Source of the DNA: Toxorhynchites rutilus septentrionalis | Lineage: Eukaryota > Arthropoda > Insecta > Diptera > Culicidae | Assembly: GCF_029784135.1 (NCBI RefSeq) | Contig: NC_073745.1 | Coordinates: forward strand, 165,849,328 to 165,913,327 | Direction: 5' to 3' | DNA length: 64,000 nucleotides | Part shown: piece after piece, positions 1 through 11,062 of the stretch | Layout of the letters: each line of letters starts with the position of its first letter | How positions within the stretch are numbered: the first letter of the stretch is position 1 | The notes under the pieces: model-generated | Database searches by the model: none | The model's input: only the letters and a program-made list of their open reading frames with translations | Told to the model about the DNA's origin: nothing | Program-made: the position numbers and the translations under genes

Positions 1-676
1 TTTGAACCTTCCTGCTATTATTTTCATTACTCTTATATAACCTTGTGTTGTTCTCTTAACGTCTTCGAAGTGTTGTCTGAAGGTTAATTTTGAATCTATT
101 GTTACCCCCAGTACTTTCATTTTTCTATCTTGGGGGATTATGCATTCTCCCAGATGGAGCGAGGGGGCCTTTCTATGGTGTCGTCTTCTGCATATATGTA
201 CTAGTTTTGATTTCTGGGGATTAATCTTGAATCCCCTTTCATCGGCCGAACATTGTATGTGGTTGATCGCTCTTTGAGTTTTCCTTCTATTCCAGCCTGG
301 CGTTTCACCGTAGTTAATAAGTGTAATGTCATCTGCGTATACCACCAGAGACACGTTATTTGGTACCCTTTCGAAGAGGGACTCCATAGCTATTAAAAAT
401 AGCGTTGTTGACATGACTGAACCTTGCGGTATGCCGTTTTGTAGGGTTCTAGATGAGCTCAATGCTCCTTTGCAAAACACTTTAATTTTTCTATCGGTCA
501 GGAAGTCTTTAACGAAGCTCAGAATGCGACCGTCAAAACCCCATACTTTCATTTGCTTTAAGATTGGTAGTCTCCACGTCCTATCGAAAGCTTTGGACAG
601 GTCCAGCGAGACCATGTCTAGGTGGGCATTTTGCCTTGTGGCTGTATTAATTATACTCTCGACGTGTGCTAGGTAG
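1..676 (-). pseudogene. LINE-1 reverse transcriptase, downstream half (cut by Gypsy insertion)
   Basis: Minus-strand translation continues the RT that breaks off at 9325. It carries the pre-catalytic IPQGS-type motif near 410-440, the catalytic YADD near 328-339, and downstream RT residues up to the window edge. The RT joins in frame across the GTAG duplication at 673-676 and 9325-9328, so the break is the Gypsy insertion and not decay. The element continues beyond position 1, so a 3' end, A tail and any RNase H are out of view. The family is judged I/Jockey-like from the endonuclease and gag features upstream. Confidence 0.85.
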
Positions 677-1670
677 TGTAAGTGTCGGCTAGCTCAGAGG
701 TTATTATGACCTCAGGGTCGGCTCTTCACCGATAACGCGCCGTGGACTCACTTTTCAACGGAAGATTACGGAATAAAGTAGAACCACTATATCATGAGGA
801 TTCGTTATTCAATAAGAAGAGAAAGGTAAGTATCTTTATATATCTATATTTATTTCTTTTCAGGTTTAAAGGTTAGTATATTGATGCGGCCGAACAGGAA
901 CAGATGGGAACCAGGTAAGTCCGAAGAATAGAGAGAGAGATTTTGGCGGATTTTCTACTCACGCACGGTGCCCGCACACGGGGGTCGATCTCATCGGTTC
1001 CAGTATCGGTGAGCGGGGCTAGGCTCTATCAGACCTCACCGTACTGCCCTCAAAAGCGTCCAACCGACTTACCCGTATGCGTGTGGAACAACGATTACGA
1101 GGGGGGCTCGCTGACCACCGGCACTGAGGTACCTCCACCGTCGGATTTCTTCTGCGAGGAGGGCGGATGTCACCCGGCGTGGACGGTCCCTGGGAGCTGT
1201 GACTTCTCCTGCCCCTATTTACTCCCGCACTTTCACTTGAACTCTTGGTAGGTAATTCCAACTTTAATTTTTCTCGAATCTCGACTTGATTCCTTCGACG
1301 GTCCGTGAGCTAAGAAGGAGTCGAGTCATCCTTCTTTCCTTCAAAGCTCGAATTCTTCTTTCTTCTCTTCATTTTCATCTTTCTCTCTCTCTCTCTCTTT
1401 CTCTATTGCTTCCTTTCCAGCTATTCCTTCGTCATTCGGGACCGGAAATCTCCCAACCGAATGGTAGGTCTCATTGTACATATTGTGTTAGTAGTTTTAC
1501 AATTGTTTCCGTTTTGTTTTGACAGCATGCATTGCCTTTCAGGTAGGTATCAAAGTGGATTGGGTAAGTATGAGTGGGATTTATTTTAGGTTGCGCGATT
1601 TAAACTGTCATTCAATTCTTATTATTGAATCAATGGCTCTATTTTGTTCCGGTTGTTTTCAACCGTAACA
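677..1670 (-). repeat. Gypsy 3' LTR (994 bp)
   Basis: On the plus strand it begins TGTAAGTGTCGG and ends CAACCGTAACA. It is nearly identical to 8315-9324. It contains a CT microsatellite near 1381-1404 that is shorter than in the partner LTR. An apparent 102-aa ORF inside both LTRs is an LTR shadow, not a gene. Confidence 0.95.
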
Positions 1671-1692
1671 ATTATCCCTCCCTCGAGGGAAA
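1671..1692 (-). other. Gypsy polypurine tract
   Basis: Read on the minus strand, a purine-rich stretch (GAGGGAGGGATAAT) ends directly at the 3' LTR. This is the expected plus-strand primer position. Confidence 0.75.
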
Positions 1693-2580
1693 AAATTACG
1701 AAACCGAAAGAAATATTTTGTAATTTTTTTATATAATTATACCTTCTCCAGTACGACGCTGGCATAAATATTCTCCATTTTATCCTGTATTTTAATGTCA
1801 CTTACATCAATACTTTTCATCAGCTCTTAAGAGTGGGAAAACTGCTTTGAAAGCCTGCTTCCTAACTTCTCCATCTCGACTGCTTCCAGTAGCTTACATC
1901 GCTGTGGCATTATATCTTGAGAATTGAAGATTAACATTCATTTACCGCGTTCAATTCATTTAGAACATTCAACAAAGTCTGTTGTCTTTTCCTTGACATA
2001 TCTCTCAAGGGAACAGGACTACGTTCTGAAGGAACATCTGAAATTTGGGCCCTTCGAGACAAACTCATCATCAAACTACATGATAATTCCTTTAATTTCC
2101 CTCGTTTTGAGATGTACTCATTGTTCATAAATTTTTCTCTGAACCGAGGATAATACGGCCTAATAGTAAACATACTTTAGACCTGCACTTCGAGACTCAC
2201 TCGTCGTCGAAGTATGAACATTCAAGTTCAAGTTCATTGATGATTTTCATAATTTTCCATAAACTCTGTTGTTTTATAATTCAGAGATATTTAATATTTA
2301 TTAGCATTCAAACTACTATATTTATTAGATATATTAATGATTTCATCCAGAAATGTTATTGCGAGAGCTCAAACAAAAATCGCCATACTGATCCTGTGTG
2401 TGTCCCCCGCGACAAGATGTGAGCCGGATCTCTTATCAGTAATAATGATAAAAGGATGGCGGGATAAATAGCTGTCATGTTCAACAATGGCCCATGTTAG
2501 ATGTAACGCCATGTGAACGAAGGTGGTTATCTGTTTTCTGCTGAATCCGAACAATTGGTTCGAAATACAGTTTCTATCTT
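1693..2580 (-). other. Gypsy 3' noncoding region
   Basis: About 890 bp lie between the pol stop and the polypurine tract. Only ORFs of 80 aa or less occur and none resembles an envelope protein, so I treat it as 3' UTR. It is AT-rich. Confidence 0.6.
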
Positions 2581-5500
2581 CTAGCCTGGTTTCAGATGCA
2601 CTGCTGGCCAAACACCGAGTAAGTTCCCGTTCAAATCTTCTAATTCATATGAAGAGGAACCCTTTCTACTAACTATCCGAGCAGGTATATATTGAGGGCC
2701 GTATTTAGTACTATATTTTTCAGCTGCGCTTGATACTTTCATATTTCTACGATAAACTAATTGTCCTATTTCGTATGCTTTATTGAAAGTTCGACTGCGA
2801 AGGTTATAACGCCTTTGACTTTCGCAATGTGCCTTCTTTAAATTTTTCATGACCAGTTCATGTATTTTGGAAAACATTTCTTTCTGCCGAGAGGCACGTT
2901 CTTCAGTGGTCAGATAAGAATCTTGATAAAGACGATGCTCTGACCCCTTAACCATCATTTCATAACCATGTGTGACGAAAAAGGGAGTTAATTCGGTGGC
3001 AGAATGAACAGTCGAGTTAAGAATTGTCTCGATCTCTGACAATCTACTGTCCCAACAACGCTGGTCGTCCTTGACGTAGGAACGAATAACACAGTTTACG
3101 GTCCGATTGAGTCGCTCAACCGGATTGGCCTGTGAATGATATTTCGAGTTGAGCCAATGTCGAACTCCGAATTTGTCGATAAAATTTTTAAATTCCTTCG
3201 AAAGGAAACACGACGCGTTATCCGAAATCAGTACTTCGGGTGTCGAGTGGCGAAAGAACCACTGATCCCTCAGTGTGTTGCAAAGAGTGACACTGTCAAT
3301 CCTTCGGAAAGGGACCAACATAACCCATTTGCTGTATAAATCTATCACAGACAAAATGTACTGATTCTGCTTTTTACTTTTAGGTAAGGGGCCTATAAAG
3401 TCCAAGGCTATGATTTGCCAGGGATGCGTCGTTATACGTTGTTGCCCTGGAGGAGGAGTCAACGCCATATTTGGGGCCTTTATCTCCTTACATTTTACGC
3501 ATGACAGGACATGTTCCCGTACGTCACTTGCCAACCGAGGCCAATAGTACCGCTGGCGAATCCTTGCCAACGTTTTATCTATGCCCAAGTGCATGGCATC
3601 ATCGTGATGTTCCTTTAATATTATCGATCGTTCCTCAGGACTGGGAACCAATTTCCAATCAAAACGATGATCGTGCACGAGATTGAGAACCGATACGTAT
3701 TTGAATAGTTCACCGTCACGAATTCGATAGTCTACGAATGCGTCAGGATCATCCGAGATTCTCTTAAATTGATCCTGATACCAAGAGGAAGTTGAGGTGG
3801 CGCTTAAGGCTGCCACACTCCTAGATAGCGCATCAGGGACTACATTTTCTTTCCCTTTCCGATGCACTATCGTCATATCGTGTTGCTGTAAGGAGAGACA
3901 CCATCGACTACACCTTGACGCTGTCTTCCATTTAGCGGTGAGAATATGTGTGAGGGCCGAAGAATCTGTCACTAATGTAAAGTGTGAACCTTCAACGTAA
4001 CCCCGGAATGCCTCAATCGCCAGGAGCGCGGCTAAAGCTTCTTTCTCACACGCATGGTAGTTTTTCTGCGGAGTAGTTAATTTGTGTGAGAAGTAGGCTA
4101 TAACCTTTTCTCCGTCTTCTTGATTCTGCGTTAATACGCTCGCGACCGCCACATCACTCGCATCTGTATGAATGGAGAATTCGCGGGAAAAATCGGGATA
4201 GGCTAAGATGGGTGCAGAGATAAGGTTTTCTTTTATTTTATAGAATGCTAATTCGGCACTCTCGTTCCATTTTAATATTTTGGTTTTTGTTTTCAGCAAA
4301 TCAGAAAGAGGTGCTGTTACATCGCTAAAATCGGATATGAACCGGCGATAATAATTAGCCATTCCAAGGAATCGCCGCATTTTTGTGATCGTGTTTGGCC
4401 TCTCGTATTCCACTATAGCCTTTATTTTGTCGGGATTAATCCGGAGACCATCAGTGGAAAGCAAGTATCCCAGGAATGGCAATTCGTTGACACCAAATTT
4501 TGACTTCTCGAGATTAATAGAAAGATTTGCACGTGATAATCGTTCCGCGACTTCAATTAAAAGATTAACATGTTCCTCGAACGTCTCGGATACTACCACG
4601 ATATCGTCGAGGTACACGAAGACGTTCGGTTCTAATTCCCCGTGACCCAACACCCGGTCCATTAATCGGGACAGAGTGGCTGGACTATTGACCAATCCAA
4701 AGGGTAGTCTGGTAAATTGAAACATCCCCTTACCTTGTACACTGAAGGCTGTGTACCGTCTCGAGCGCTTCTCCAATGGAATTTGGAGAAACGCCTCCGA
4801 CAAATCTATAGTACTCAGGTAATTTGCTTTGGGGAGCTGCCCTAGTATTCGTCCAGGATGAGGTAAAGGGTAGGCATCACGCACTGTCCTTTCGTTGATC
4901 CGACGAGCGTCTAGACAGAGGCGAACTTTCCCGGATGGTTTTATAACCGGTACTATGTTCGAAGACCAATCGGAATTAGCTCTCTCAAGGATTCCTACAT
5001 CTATCATTCTATCAATTTCCGTTCGGACTTTTTCCTGCATTTTAGGCGGAAAAGCAAATGGGTATTGTCGCACTGGGGCTTTGTTTTTCCACTCTTCCGC
5101 GATCTCGATTCGATGTTCAATTAAGGGGGTAAGTGAAAGTGAATCTTTGTTGGCTATCTTAAACATGGCCATTACACTGCGCAACCTATGTTGCTCAGTC
5201 TCTTTTAGAATTGTATTACTACAACTTTCGGTTTGTGTTTTATCGGAATTTAAAAGATTACATTCTTGTATAGTAGGCCGGATGCGATATTTTCTCCAGA
5301 AATCCATGCCCAGAATACAATCTGCTGCAAGTTGTCTGACTACCAACGTGGGAATAACTTTTACACGGTTGGTGAATGTGAATGGAAGGTCCAACTGTCC
5401 CAAAATGGTTAGTTTGGTACCATTAGCTGAACGTATAATTGTTGTTGATGGAAGGTTTATCAGTTTAACTCGTTGAAGTTTCGAGTATATTTTTTCATTT

Positions 5501-5793
5501 ATTATAGTGACTTGACTACCTGAGTCCAAAAGAGCTTTGATGACAATATCGTAAATTTTTATCGATACGAAAGGTCTGTTATCATACGGTTCTGAAAGAG
5601 TTATTTCGCATGTTGAACCATTTTCATTATTGTATAAATTCTCTGGAACGACTTCCCAGTAGTCGGAAATACTTTGTTCTGTGGGAAAATAATTTACGCG
5701 GATGGGGTTGACGATCGGCGATTTTCGGTCGTCTGTAAACCGTTTTTTCGACAGTAGGGGCAGTGTTGGGTTTCGAAGCCTTTGAAGCCACAT
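2581..5793 (-). CDS. pol: Gypsy Pol polyprotein (protease, RT, RNase H, integrase)
   Basis: The frame encodes 1,070 aa and is fully open. Domains in order: aspartic protease with DSGSQVTI near residue 92; reverse transcriptase with the catalytic YLDDIVV near 393; RNase H with TDAS near 568 and a second TDSS; an HHCC integrase zinc finger near 770-810; and the integrase core with DFIGP, SDN and a downstream Glu in NPVERLNR. Pol should be made by -1 frameshifting from Gag, so the first Met of this frame is not the true start; pol sequence proper begins just after the slippery site at 5742-5748. No stop or frameshift is seen, consistent with a recently active copy. Confidence 0.95.
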   Translation of the reverse strand: MWLQRLRNPTLPLLSKKRFTDDRKSPIVNPIRVNYFPTEQSISDYWEVVPENLYNNENGSTCEITLSEPYDNRPFVSIKIYDIVIKALLDSGSQVTIINEKIYSKLQRVKLINLPSTTIIRSANGTKLTILGQLDLPFTFTNRVKVIPTLVVRQLAADCILGMDFWRKYRIRPTIQECNLLNSDKTQTESCSNTILKETEQHRLRSVMAMFKIANKDSLSLTPLIEHRIEIAEEWKNKAPVRQYPFAFPPKMQEKVRTEIDRMIDVGILERANSDWSSNIVPVIKPSGKVRLCLDARRINERTVRDAYPLPHPGRILGQLPKANYLSTIDLSEAFLQIPLEKRSRRYTAFSVQGKGMFQFTRLPFGLVNSPATLSRLMDRVLGHGELEPNVFVYLDDIVVVSETFEEHVNLLIEVAERLSRANLSINLEKSKFGVNELPFLGYLLSTDGLRINPDKIKAIVEYERPNTITKMRRFLGMANYYRRFISDFSDVTAPLSDLLKTKTKILKWNESAELAFYKIKENLISAPILAYPDFSREFSIHTDASDVAVASVLTQNQEDGEKVIAYFSHKLTTPQKNYHACEKEALAALLAIEAFRGYVEGSHFTLVTDSSALTHILTAKWKTASRCSRWCLSLQQHDMTIVHRKGKENVVPDALSRSVAALSATSTSSWYQDQFKRISDDPDAFVDYRIRDGELFKYVSVLNLVHDHRFDWKLVPSPEERSIILKEHHDDAMHLGIDKTLARIRQRYYWPRLASDVREHVLSCVKCKEIKAPNMALTPPPGQQRITTHPWQIIALDFIGPLPKSKKQNQYILSVIDLYSKWVMLVPFRRIDSVTLCNTLRDQWFFRHSTPEVLISDNASCFLSKEFKNFIDKFGVRHWLNSKYHSQANPVERLNRTVNCVIRSYVKDDQRCWDSRLSEIETILNSTVHSATELTPFFVTHGYEMMVKGSEHRLYQDSYLTTEERASRQKEMFSKIHELVMKNLKKAHCESQRRYNLRSRTFNKAYEIGQLVYRRNMKVSSAAEKYSTKYGPQYIPARIVSRKGSSSYELEDLNGNLLGVWPAVHLKPG

Positions 5794-8003
5794 ACCATGC
5801 AGATCATACCTTTATATTGCCTACATTGTTCGAGAGCATGATTGCTTTGTCTACAATACAAGCACTCATAGCTTCTCGGAGGACGATGCGAATTAATTAA
5901 CGTTTCCAGAGTGCGTGTGGGTCTGGAGGGGCCTTCTCTCGGATCTTCTTTTCCCCCTTTAGTCGCGTATTGTGGTGAATGGAATTTGATGTGATTGTTT
6001 TGCGGTTTATCTTCATATTGTTCTGCATTGAATTTAAAATGATCGTTTTGACTATTTAGTTTTTGTTTCTTTGATTGGTTTTTATTATCTGTATTGAGGA
6101 AAAACTTCTCATCCGTCTTGCGGCTAAGCTGATTGTTTTGGTCTATTGGATCTGTGCTTTCTTCTGAAATTGCATGAACCGATTTATCAGTTCCAAAAAC
6201 CTTTGGAAATAATGAAAAATTCGAGGCGTCTATTATATGACCTGCTTCCTGTAGTTCCTGTAGGCTAGCTACTGGTTTCCACAGCAGAGCTTTCTTGTAG
6301 TCAATCCTCATGTTTCTTTTAAGTATATCTAGTTTTTCAAAATCATTCATAGGAACGGTCATCGACCTAAACATGCTTTCCATATCATAAAAGAATTCTT
6401 GGAATGTTTCATTTCGTTGTTGTCGTCGTTGGTAAATTCTACTACGTACCAATGAATCTAGCTCTGGATGAACGAAGGATTTACGAAGTTCATTCACCAG
6501 GTGTGGCCAATTCATCAAACGTCCGGCGGATCTCATGGACATATACCAATTCAAGGCAGGACCAGTAAAAAGATGGAGCGCGGAGTCAAATAATTCAGCT
6601 TCAGAAATGCGTTCTGAAAGAGCCAATTGTGATACTAACACTAGAAACTCATTAAGTTTCAATCCTTGGTCAGTTCCAGCGTATTTCTCTAATTTCCACT
6701 TTGAAATTGGTAATGATTTATAATGAGACTGACAATGTTGAGTTTCAGGCAAGACTTGTCTGTAATCGACTCGACTGCCTGATGGATTAAGAGTACCATA
6801 TTCCGACGGATTGCCGTATCGCGACGTGAAAGTATTTGTATAGTGACCATAATTATTTTGATTCGGTGATGATGCTGAACTTTTCGTGAAGTTGACAACA
6901 TTCATCATATCACGGATCTCGAATTCCCTTCTCATATACCACGGAATATTCTGAACGTGGGTGGATGAAATGCTAGTTCTCGATGTATAAATCGGAGGAT
7001 TTGTCGTTAAGGTTGCATTTATTGGATACGACGTGACCACCGGTACAACGCGGGGTAGTGTATTCGAAGTGATCAAAGAAGTCGAGCTGCTATTCGCCAA
7101 ACATGTTGGGTATTCTCTTGGCGGAAACGACTCTGAATGATAAGGAACTGAGTTCTTTGGGATTGTTCCCGTGTACGTCGTAGTAATTTGTCTGCTCACT
7201 TCATTCGCGTTCTCAGACAAGAATGTGCTTCTGTTTTGAGTGTGAGTATCATGGAATCTTCGTAATAGGTACATTTCTTGTTGGAGCATTAATAAAGCAT
7301 CCTTCACTGGGGTTGTGTTCGCTGTATTTGATTCAATCAATCCTAATGTCTTCAACGAATTAATTATATCTGTCTCATTCACTGAAAGAATACCATTATC
7401 TGAATGATTTGGCTCGGGTAAGTATTGCGAAGTCGATGTTTGATCATGCATATTAAACTGACAGGTAACATTATTTGCGGCAGAAATCTGCACCTCGGTA
7501 ATCTGGGTTTGTTGTGCCACAGAATCACGTTTCTCATAAAAGAATTTGTTTAAGTATTGCAATATTTTTTCCAGCATTCTATCAAGTTGATAATTTTCAT
7601 GCTGTCCCACGTACCTTTTTAATAAATGCATGCGACTTCCCAGGTGCAGTAACGTTGACTGGCATCTGGGAGGTAGATCCTTCACAGTTTGCTTCACTAA
7701 TTCGTCAACCTCATTATACTTTATCTCACACACTTTCATTTCTTCCTCTGGATCACGCTTCAAATTTTTCTGACTTTCTAAATTTTCTTCCTTCTCCTGT
7801 TTTAATCTTTCCCTCAACGACCGTCGCTTCCTGGCCATGGATTTGTCCTCGGAGAAAACTATCTCCCGAATCTCTAGTTCGAAATCTAACTCATCTTCAT
7901 TTAGATGATCCACTCTGATATCATAAAAACGTTTATTCAAATCCCCCATTTTCATATCTTTATCACAATCTTCACACACTTTCCCTTCTAAGTTATCTAT
8001 CAC
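5694..8003 (-). CDS. gag: Gypsy Gag
   Basis: A 769-aa ORF in the 0 frame upstream of pol, overlapping it by about 100 nt. The N-terminal third is charged and probably coiled (EEEMKVCEIKY region). A capsid-like block around residues 440-570 includes WKLEKYAGTDQGLKLNEFL. The C-terminus has a C-x2-C-x4-H-x4-C zinc knuckle (CLYCRQSNHALEQC) followed by an irregular second Cys/His cluster. The start at 8003 is the first in-frame candidate; no alternative evidence decides it. Confidence 0.9.
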   Translation of the reverse strand: MIDNLEGKVCEDCDKDMKMGDLNKRFYDIRVDHLNEDELDFELEIREIVFSEDKSMARKRRSLRERLKQEKEENLESQKNLKRDPEEEMKVCEIKYNEVDELVKQTVKDLPPRCQSTLLHLGSRMHLLKRYVGQHENYQLDRMLEKILQYLNKFFYEKRDSVAQQTQITEVQISAANNVTCQFNMHDQTSTSQYLPEPNHSDNGILSVNETDIINSLKTLGLIESNTANTTPVKDALLMLQQEMYLLRRFHDTHTQNRSTFLSENANEVSRQITTTYTGTIPKNSVPYHSESFPPREYPTCLANSSSTSLITSNTLPRVVPVVTSYPINATLTTNPPIYTSRTSISSTHVQNIPWYMRREFEIRDMMNVVNFTKSSASSPNQNNYGHYTNTFTSRYGNPSEYGTLNPSGSRVDYRQVLPETQHCQSHYKSLPISKWKLEKYAGTDQGLKLNEFLVLVSQLALSERISEAELFDSALHLFTGPALNWYMSMRSAGRLMNWPHLVNELRKSFVHPELDSLVRSRIYQRRQQRNETFQEFFYDMESMFRSMTVPMNDFEKLDILKRNMRIDYKKALLWKPVASLQELQEAGHIIDASNFSLFPKVFGTDKSVHAISEESTDPIDQNNQLSRKTDEKFFLNTDNKNQSKKQKLNSQNDHFKFNAEQYEDKPQNNHIKFHSPQYATKGGKEDPREGPSRPTRTLETLINSHRPPRSYECLYCRQSNHALEQCRQYKGMICMVCGFKGFETQHCPYCRKNGLQTTENRRSSTPSA
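5742..5748 (-). promoter_or_regulatory. -1 ribosomal frameshift site A AAA AAC
   Basis: On the minus strand gag reads CGA AAA AAC GGT, so the heptamer A AAA AAC is in the exact X XXY YYZ phase. Slipping back one base gives AAA AAA CGG TTT, which is the pol frame (KKRF). The gag stop lies about 45 nt downstream. A stimulatory structure downstream was not established. Confidence 0.85.
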
Positions 8004-8299
8004 ACTCTCTGTTTTTTCAAATCACTGCTGAAAGATTTATATTTAATGAATATGTAGCATGCAAAAGTTCTTTTTCCTATAGAGCTGAGCTGATGAAATG
8101 AATCGATTGAAAGTTTTACTGTTATTATGCAAAGGATTTGGGCGCCAAATTCGGGTTTTCCGAATTAATAAATTATTATGACTTTCTAAGAACGAAGTCA
8201 AGCTTTCCGCGATTACTGTCTAGTAAATCGTGAGTCTCCCCGAGCTGGTGAAAAAAAATGTTCTGAATCAGAAGGATTCAAAATATTTTTTTTTTTTTT
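8004..8299 (-). other. Gypsy 5' leader between primer site and gag
   Basis: About 300 bp of AT-rich untranslated sequence, with a T run on the plus strand at 8287-8299. No other feature is recognised. Confidence 0.6.
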
Positions 8300-8312
8300 A
8301 CGTGGATCGCCA
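8300..8312 (-). other. Gypsy primer binding site (tRNA-Arg-like)
   Basis: Two bases from the 5' LTR, the minus strand reads TGGCGATCCACGT. TGG pairs with the tRNA CCA end. The first nine bases match what I recall of an insect tRNA-Arg 3' end; the tRNA assignment is tentative. Confidence 0.65.
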
Positions 8313-8314
8313 AT

Positions 8315-9015
8315 TGTAAGTGTCGGCTAGCTCAGAGGTTATTATGACCTCAGGGTCGGCTCTTCACCGATAACGCGCCGTGGACTCACTTTTCAACGGA
8401 AGATTACGGAATAAAGTAGAACCACTATATCATGAGGATTCGTTATTCAATAAGAAGAGAAAGGTAAGTATCTTTATATATCTATATTTATTTCTTTTCA
8501 GGTTTAAAGGTTAGTATATTGATGCGGCCGAACAGGAACAGATGGGAACCAGGTAAGTCCGAAGAATAGAGAGAGAGATTTTGGCGGATTTTCTACTCAC
8601 GCACGGTGCCCGCACACGGGGGTCGATCTCATCGGTTCCAGTATCGGTGAGCGGGGCTAGGCTCTACCAGACCTCACCGTACTGCCCTCAAAAGCGTCCA
8701 ACCGACTTACCCGTATGCGTGTGGAACAACGATTACGAGGGGGGCTCGCTGACCACCGGCACTGAGGTACCTCCACCGTCGGATTTCTTCTGCGAGGAGG
8801 GCGGATGTCACCCGGCGTGGACGGTCCCTGGGAGCTGTGACTTCTCCTGCCCCTATTTACTCCCGCACTTTCACTTGAACTCTTGGTAGGTAATTCCAAC
8901 TTTAATTTTTCTCGAATCTCGACTTGATTCCTTCGACGGTCCGTGAGCTAAGAAGGAGTCGAGTCATCCTTCTTTCCTTCAAAGCTCGAATTCTTCTTTC
9001 TTCTCTTCATTTTCA

Positions 9016-9058
<43 letters not shown>

Positions 9059-9324
9059 ACTGCTTCCTTTCCAGCTATTCCTTCGTCATTCGGGACCGGA
9101 AATCTCCCAACCGAATGTTAGGTCTCATTGTACATATTGTGTTAGTAGTTTTACAATTGTTTCCGTTTTGTTTTGACAGCATGCATTGCCTTTCAGGTAG
9201 GTATCAAAGTGGATTGGGTAAGTATGAGTGGGATTTATTTTAGGTTGCGCGATTTAAACTGTCATTCAATTCTTATTATTGAATCAATGGCTCTATTTTG
9301 TTCCGGTTGTTTTCAACCGTAACA
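8315..9324 (-). repeat. Gypsy 5' LTR (1,010 bp)
   Basis: Near-identical partner of 677-1670. It is 16 bp longer because of an expanded CT tract near 9019-9052. Substitutions are visible near 8667, 9060 and 9118. Confidence 0.95.
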
Positions 9325-11041
9325 GTAGGTGGTTGTACTTTTGCCTCTTCTAAAAGCATGTTGTCTTTCGTTTAACAGGTTTCTGTACTCTAGCTCATCA
9401 ATGAGTCTTCTGTTGACCATTCTTTCTAATGTTTTTCCCACACAACTAAGGAGGGTTATAGGTCTATATCCATCTGGGTTCATGGTGTTGCTACCTACTT
9501 TGGGAATGGGTATGATAATACCTTCTTTCCATTTTCTTGGTATTTTGCCGGTATGCCATACTTCGTTAAGTGTTTTTAGTAGTATAGCTTTACCCTTAAT
9601 TGGAAGATTTTGTAGTAGTGGATAGGTTATATTATCTTCACCTGGAGATTTTCCTGTGGCACTGTTCAGTGCCCATAGGAGTTCTTTCATGTCGAAGCTT
9701 CTGTTGTAAATTTCATTATTTACACTTATTTTTATATCCACTGTTTTCTCCTCGTTCTCTTTGAAGTTTCTGAAGGAGGTCTCGTAGACCTCATCTGACG
9801 ATACTTTAGTGAAGTGCTTGGCAAGTTCTTCTGTTATGATGTTATTGTCATCTGTTATTTTTTTGGTCAATATTCATTATTATTCTCTCACATTTGTATT
9901 CTCCTTTACATGCTCTAACTTTAGCCCACATGCTGGAGCTGCTTGTGTTTGGGGAGATCCCTGCTAGGTATTCCTCCCAGCTCTTTTTTCTTGCCGCCTT
10001 TATTATGGTTCTTGCTTTTGCTCTCTCTATTCTGAACTTTTTCGCGTTTTCCTGGTATTCAGGTGAGGAAGGGTTGGAGTTCTTCAACTTCCTGAGTGCC
10101 TTTATACGGCTTTTTATGGCTTGGTGTACTTCGCTGGTCCACCATGGGACCTCTCTCTTTGGCTTGTAGCCGGTTGTTTTCCTCATGCTTTTGCTAGCCG
10201 CAGTTGTTATGATATCTGTTAGTCCCATGGGGTCTATACTTTCTATACCTGTTAAGGCACGTTCGATTTCACTCTCACATTTGTTCCAGTTAGCTGCTTC
10301 TGTTACCCATCTTTTCCTTCTTGTAGGAAGTACTATTGTTTGGCCATGTTTTTGTAGTAAAATAGGGAAGTGGTCGCTTCCTCTTGTGTCTTCGTCAGTT
10401 CTCCATAAATAGCTGTTGGGCAAATTATGCGAGGCTATCATCAGGTCTATTGCCGATGGTTTACCAGAGGTTGGGTGCATCCTAGTCGGATTACCTTCGT
10501 TTAGTATTTTCCATCGATGTTTATCTGTCTCCTCAAGGAGGAGATTGCCTCTTGTATCGTTTTTATATGATCCCCAATTTTCGTTGTGGGCATTGAAATC
10601 GCCCACTAGTATGTACGGTTGTGGGAGTTGTCTCGCAATGTGTGTTATTTCTGCAATTATGGCCCTTTCATATTCGATGTTTGTATAGTGTGGCGATATG
10701 TATATGTTTGCGATCGTAAGTTTTAGTGGGAGGTGTATAGTTACTGCTACGACTTGCACCTTATCGATCCCACTTACATCTATCCACTTATGAGGTGCGT
10801 CGTGGAGTACTCCCAATGCAACCCCGTTTTTGTTTGGGTGACTGTGATCATTGTATATTTTCCAGTCATATTGACCACCTAGTACATTTTGCGGTATTTT
10901 GGGTACCATTGTTTCTTGAAGTGCAATGATGGATGGATAGTGTTCGTTTACTAGTAGCTGTAGCTCGTGTAGTCTGCCTCGGAAGCCAAAGATGTTCCAT
11001 TGTAGTATTAGTGTTTCGTTTGTGAATTTGTGATAGCTCAT
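9325..11041 (-). pseudogene. LINE-1 ORF2, endonuclease and first part of RT
   Basis: The ATG at 11041 opens an apurinic-type endonuclease: LQWNIFGFRGR, then an ALQET Glu motif, GDFNAHNENWGS, and GSDHFPI near residue 220. The endonuclease frame (11041-9848) stops in a seven-A run near 9865-9871, and the RT continues in the next frame (from 9870) with PDGYRPITLLSCVGKTLERM and the fingers/palm start. One extra A in the run explains the shift. The RT is then cut at 9325 by the Gypsy element and resumes at 676. ORF1 ends 21 bp upstream. The element therefore cannot make ORF2 protein now. Confidence 0.88.
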
Positions 11042-11062
11042 TATGGAATATTAAAAGTTTCA

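Larger units (their letters stand above)
677..9324 (-). mobile_element. Full-length Gypsy (Metaviridae-type) LTR retrotransposon, 8.65 kb
   Basis: Two LTRs (677-1670 and 8315-9324) start TG and end CA and flank gag and pol on the minus strand. A 4-bp target duplication GTAG lies at 673-676 and 9325-9328. The LTRs differ by about three substitutions plus a longer CT microsatellite in the right copy, so insertion was recent. Both ORFs are open, with a -1 frameshift overlap, and no env is seen. The primer site starts TGGCGATCC and a purine tract precedes the 3' LTR. It sits inside the RT gene of LINE-1. Lineage within Gypsy (mdg1/412-like is suggested by the primer) is not certain. Confidence 0.95.

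Noticed and set aside
943..1251. 102-aa plus-strand ORF, repeated at 8581-8889
   Set aside because: It lies inside both Gypsy LTRs and is duplicated only because the LTRs are. No recognised protein motif.
1931..2611. Possible env gene of the Gypsy element
   Set aside because: Only short overlapping frames, no signal peptide, fusion or transmembrane pattern seen.
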